A stretch of DNA of 8,286 nt from Deltaproteobacteria bacterium (lineage in GTDB: Bacteria > Desulfobacterota > Desulfarculia > Adiutricales > Adiutricaceae). The stretch spans positions 1-8,286 of the forward strand of contig JAITLH010000111.1 in the NCBI GenBank assembly GCA_031277995.1, written 5' to 3'. The position numbers were made by a program, and so were the translations under genes. This document shows, piece after piece, positions 5,871-8,286 of this stretch (its first letter is position 1; each line of letters begins with the position of its first letter). A model generated the notes under the pieces. That model was not told the DNA's origin and did not search any database. It saw only the letters and a list, made by a program, of their open reading frames with translations.

Positions 5871-6018
5871 AAGCCGCCAGGCAAATTTTAATCATTTCGG
5901 CCTATTAGCTAACGATCCCAAAACGTGGGCCCCCTTTGCGTTTTTGGCGCCCTTGCCCCAAACGTCTAGACTAGTTACCGACAAAGCGTCAAGGTAAAAA
6001 ACCCTACTTGGCGGCCCG

Positions 6019-6094
6019 CGCCCTTGGCCCCAGGGCGATCGGGCGCCCGCGCGGGCGACCAGGCGACCGGACGCTTGGGCGAACGGCGGCGACC
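6019..6094. repeat. G/C-rich block with palindromes and degenerate 8-bp GGCGACC repeats
   Basis: CGCCCT (6019-6024) pairs with AGGGCG (6032-6037), and CGCCCGC (6044-6050) is followed directly by its reverse complement GCGGGCG (6051-6057). From 6053 the sequence runs in 8-bp steps: GGGCGACC, AGGCGACC, GGACGCTT, GGGCGAAC, then GGCGGCGACC. The block lies in the presumed leader of the CNNM gene about 100 bp before its start, and could be strongly structured in RNA. Confidence 0.6.
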
Positions 6095-6194
6095 AAGTTA
6101 CCTTGCGAAGGCGAGCCCGGCCCTCGGGGGGGAAAAAAATTAAACGCGAGACTAAACCCGGGGACCGGCCGCTGTCCCTCCAGACGGAAATTAC

Positions 6195-7508
6195 ATGAAC
6201 ACCGCCCTGATGATCGCCTCGGCCTTTGTTTTGGTGCTCCTAAACGCCATATTCGTGGCCGCCGAATTCGCCTTCGTTAAAGTCAGGCCCACCCGCCTGG
6301 AACTTTTGGCCAAGACCGGAAACTCCAGGGCCAAGGCGGCCCTTTTTGGCCTTAACAACCTGGAAGATTATTTGTCGGTCTGCCAGCTGGGGATTACGCT
6401 GGCCAGTTTAGGCTTGGGCTGGTTGGGGGAGCCCGCCGTGGCCTCGCTTTTAAGGCCGTCTTTGGCCTTTTTTGGTTTGAAAAATCCCACCGTCGTCCAT
6501 TCCCTTTCCGTCGTGACCGGTTTTGTCATAATCACCTTCATCCACGTGACCTTTGGGGAATTGGCCCCAAAAAACCTCTCCATTAGGGGGGCGGAATTCA
6601 CGGCCCTGTGGCTCTCTTTCCCCATGCGGCTTTTTCACGTCCTGTTTTTGCCCTTCGTAAAAATCCTAAATTTTTCCGCGACCGTTATCCTGTGGTGCCT
6701 TCGCGCTTCCAACCTCAATGAATCCACGGCCCACTCAACCGAGGAATTGAAACTTTTAATCGCCGAATCCAAAAGCGTAGGCCAGCTTGACGCCATCGAG
6801 GAAACCTTACTAAATAACATCTTTAACATGGATCGGCGCACGGCCAGGGACATCATGGTCCACCGGACCAAGGTCGTGGCCTTACCCATCGATACCACCC
6901 CCTCAGAAGCCATCGAAATAATAAGAAAATGCGGCCACACCCGCATCCCGGTCTATGAAGACAACAAAGATAACCCCATCGGTTTCATCCACGCCAAGGA
7001 TCTGCTCCTTAACCAAGGCCAAACCAACCTGCGGGGCATCGTTAGAAAGCCCCTGGCCATCTACGATCACATGACGGTTAACGCCATCTTGGAACTCATG
7101 AGGGAAAAAAGAACCCGGCTGGGCTTGGTTTGGGACGAATACGGAAGCCTTCAGGGCCTAGTGACCATGGAAGACATCTTAGAGGCCATCGTCGGGGAGA
7201 TCCAAGACGAATTTGACCACGAGGAACCGCCCTTTACCTTGGAACCGGACGGCTCGGTTTTGGTCCTCACGACCGTTTCATTGGAAGAACTGGGGCGGTT
7301 TTTGGATCTGGACCTGGGCCCGGATTCCAAAGAGCGCTACCGGACCCTGGCCGCCATTTTGGGCGACAAGTTTGGCCAACAGCCCGTTAAGGGCGCGGCT
7401 TACGAGGCCCACGGGGCCAGGTTCGAAATCGATCGGCTCTCTGGGATGGCGGTCACCCGGGTCAGGGTCACCAAACTCCCCGAACCCCCAACCGAGTCCA
7501 ACGACTAA
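6195..7508 (+). CDS. CNNM/CBS/CorC-HlyC-domain membrane protein (hemolysin-like, CorC/TlyC family)
   Basis: This is a 437-aa inner-membrane protein with the standard order of this family. The CNNM (DUF21) transmembrane domain has hydrophobic segments near 3-25, 62-86, 102-122 and 136-168. It includes FVAAEFAFVKVRPTRLELLA (20-39) and FGELAPKNLSI (120-130), the usual family signatures. A linker SVGQLDAIEETLLNNIFNMD leads into two CBS domains (about 217-272 and 285-335, the second with WDEYGSLQGLVTMEDILEAIVGEI), which bind adenine nucleotides in relatives. A CorC_HlyC domain (about 346-427) closes the protein. Relatives are linked to Mg2+ or other divalent-cation export, or only historically to hemolysin; the substrate here cannot be told. 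The ATG at 6195 has only a weak GGA 6 nt upstream, but it begins precisely at the first membrane segment. It faces bamD convergently, and its stop codon overlaps the terminator stem. Confidence 0.93.
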   Translation: MNTALMIASAFVLVLLNAIFVAAEFAFVKVRPTRLELLAKTGNSRAKAALFGLNNLEDYLSVCQLGITLASLGLGWLGEPAVASLLRPSLAFFGLKNPTVVHSLSVVTGFVIITFIHVTFGELAPKNLSIRGAEFTALWLSFPMRLFHVLFLPFVKILNFSATVILWCLRASNLNESTAHSTEELKLLIAESKSVGQLDAIEETLLNNIFNMDRRTARDIMVHRTKVVALPIDTTPSEAIEIIRKCGHTRIPVYEDNKDNPIGFIHAKDLLLNQGQTNLRGIVRKPLAIYDHMTVNAILELMREKRTRLGLVWDEYGSLQGLVTMEDILEAIVGEIQDEFDHEEPPFTLEPDGSVLVLTTVSLEELGRFLDLDLGPDSKERYRTLAAILGDKFGQQPVKGAAYEAHGARFEIDRLSGMAVTRVRVTKLPEPPTESND

Positions 7509-7544
7509 AAAAAACGGGCGGCCCAAGGCCGCCCGTTTTTTTTT
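7507..7544. terminator. Bidirectional intrinsic terminator between the CNNM gene and bamD
   Basis: CGGGCGGCC (7515-7523), loop CAA, and GGCCGCCCG (7527-7535) form a perfect 9-bp G/C stem. It is flanked by eight As (7507-7514) and nine Ts (7536-7544), which can lengthen the stem to 17 bp. The symmetric A/T flanks allow termination in both directions. On the plus strand the A-run includes the last two bases of the CNNM stop codon TAA (7506-7508). On the minus strand it lies about 110 nt beyond the bamD stop. Confidence 0.93.
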
Positions 7545-7651
7545 GGGGTGGGTTTTTTACCATGGTTATTTTTCCGCGAAAAACGCAAAGTTTTAGCGGA
7601 CAAAGGGGTTAAGGCGTTTATCCCAAAAAATTTTTTAGGCTAAATTTAACC

Positions 7652-8286
7652 TTAAATGGGTGACTGAACGTCCTGAATGGTGAACGGGGAATTGAATTCG
7701 CTTGGCCTTTGGTTGCCTTCGTCTTTGATTTCACCCCTGGCCAACATGTCGCGATACTCGGCGATGTAGTTGTAAGCCCTTTGGTGATAGCCCGAATCGG
7801 GATAGTAAGTGATTATGCCAACGAAGCGGTTTATGGCCGCCCGATAGTCCTTGCGTTTGTAATAAAACTCGCCCACGTAAAACTCGTGGCCGGCCAAGTT
7901 GTTTTGGGCCTCGGTAATCCGGGCCTTGGCCATGGTGGCGTATTTACTATCCGGGTAGGTCTCGACCAAGTTGGCCAAATACTGTATGGCCACGACCGAG
8001 GGGGTCTGGTCCCTATCGACCCCCATCATCTGACTGTAATAGCACATGCCCTGCTGGTAAAGGGAATAGGGGATGGCGTCACTGTCGGGATGCCTTTCGT
8101 TAAAGGTTTTGTAAGCGGCGAAGGCCTCAATGTACTTGCGATCGTTATAGAGCGCGTCACCCAGCTTAAGGTCGGCTAGGAGGGCCAGGTTACTGTAGGG
8201 GTACTGGTCCCTTAGCTGCTGCCAGAGCTTGGCCGCTTCTTTGTAATCGCCGGCTTCCATGCGTTCCTGGGCCTGGGTAGCCAAAT
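7652..8286 (-). CDS. bamD: Outer-membrane assembly lipoprotein BamD (N-terminus beyond the right edge)
   Basis: About 210 C-terminal residues of a BamD/YfiO-type protein are present. BamD is the essential lipoprotein of the Bam complex, which inserts beta-barrel proteins into the outer membrane from the periplasmic side. Repeated TPR-like helical pairs are visible: GDYKEAAKLWQQLRDQYPYS, RKYIEAFAAYKTFNERHPDS, then VVAIQYLANLVETYPDSKY, and finally KDYRAAINRFVGIITYYPDS. The stretch RDQTP... followed by NLAGHEFYVGEFYYKRKDY is typical of BamD, particularly from Deltaproteobacteria. The frame is open to the edge. The first in-frame codon, TTG at 8284, is internal rather than a real start. The signal peptide, lipobox Cys and first helix, roughly 30 residues, are missing. 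The TAA stop at 7652-7654 is followed on the minus strand by about 110 nt and then the shared terminator. Confidence 0.92.
   Translation of the reverse strand, partial: LATQAQERMEAGDYKEAAKLWQQLRDQYPYSNLALLADLKLGDALYNDRKYIEAFAAYKTFNERHPDSDAIPYSLYQQGMCYYSQMMGVDRDQTPSVVAIQYLANLVETYPDSKYATMAKARITEAQNNLAGHEFYVGEFYYKRKDYRAAINRFVGIITYYPDSGYHQRAYNYIAEYRDMLARGEIKDEGNQRPSEFNSPFTIQDVQSPI

Larger units (their letters stand above)
5591..6194. other. Divergent intergenic region between glgB and the CNNM gene
   Basis: No protein-coding or known RNA gene is recognisable in this ~600-bp spacer. From left to right it holds the perfect hairpin AACCGTCT-CCT-AGACGGTT (5671-5689), a bulged hairpin GGG-A-CGCTC/GAGCG-CCC (5776-5798) around TCGCGA, the A/T-rich promoter island (about 5820-5850), and a G/C-rich block with palindromes and 8-bp repeats (6019-6094). 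A G7A7 homopolymer pair follows at 6126-6139, then the CNNM start. Given the promoters below, each gene would have a long 5' leader, roughly 250 nt for glgB and 340 nt for the CNNM gene. I found no match to riboswitch consensus elements I know, such as M-box or yybP-ykoY. Confidence 0.6.

Noticed and set aside
5669..5884. Minus-strand 71-codon frame upstream of glgB
   Set aside because: It crosses both hairpins and the promoter island, and its translation is Arg/Gly/Ser-rich without recognisable features.
7625..7636. AAAAAATTTTTT as a terminator or binding site behind bamD
   Set aside because: No G/C stem supports it; it is a simple A/T tract, and the strong terminator lies at 7507-7544.
7709..8179. 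Plus-strand 156-codon frame opposite bamD
   Set aside because: It is the antisense shadow of a clear TPR lipoprotein. Its hydrophobic Val/Gly-rich translation follows from the bamD codons.

Overview
The window reads as chromosomal DNA of a Gram-negative bacterium. It carries a BamD-type outer-membrane assembly lipoprotein, a bacterial glycogen-branching enzyme, and a flavodoxin/2[4Fe-4S] protein of a kind common in anaerobes. The BamD sequence (RDQTP... and NLAGHEFYVGEFYYKRKDY) resembles deltaproteobacterial/Desulfobacterota homologues. That taxonomic placement is by recall and is tentative. Base composition is distinctive: genes and spacers are dense in GGCC, and spacers alternate between long A/T runs and G/C-rich palindromic tracts.

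Layout, left to right. (1) Positions 1-148 are a tandem array of a ~50-bp unit that forms two hairpins and probably continues past the left edge. (2) Positions 149-554 hold no gene I can support. They contain an A/T-rich stretch, a strong hairpin with a U-tract on the minus strand (295-334), and a GGCC-rich block. (3) Positions 555-623 hold two copies of a 31-bp REP-like palindrome, and the second contains the stop codon of the next gene. (4) A minus-strand, full-length HipA-family protein (617-1951) has no HipB partner and several changed active-site residues. (5) Positions 1952-2586 are gene-free, with a cluster of 14-15-bp repeats, one inverted, and the terminator of the next operon. (6) A minus-strand operon holds glgB (start at 5590) followed 10 nt later by an EFR1-like flavodoxin-ferredoxin fusion. 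(7) A ~600-bp divergent spacer (5591-6194) has an A/T island with a good sigma70-type promoter for the plus strand and a weaker one for the minus strand. (8) A plus-strand CNNM/CBS/CorC-HlyC membrane protein (6195-7508) follows. (9) A bidirectional intrinsic terminator overlaps its stop codon. (10) A minus-strand bamD is cut by the right edge.

Functionally this is mostly housekeeping: glycogen branching, a CNNM/CorC-type membrane protein and outer-membrane assembly. The unusual part is the left third. There an orphan HipA-like protein with an apparently degenerate kinase active site sits among several unrelated short repeat families. The residue aligned with the inhibitory autophosphorylated Ser150 of E. 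coli HipA is Asp, and the residue aligned with catalytic Asp309 is His. I did not find a clearly new multigene system. The HipA-like protein and the repeats around it are the best candidates for follow-up.
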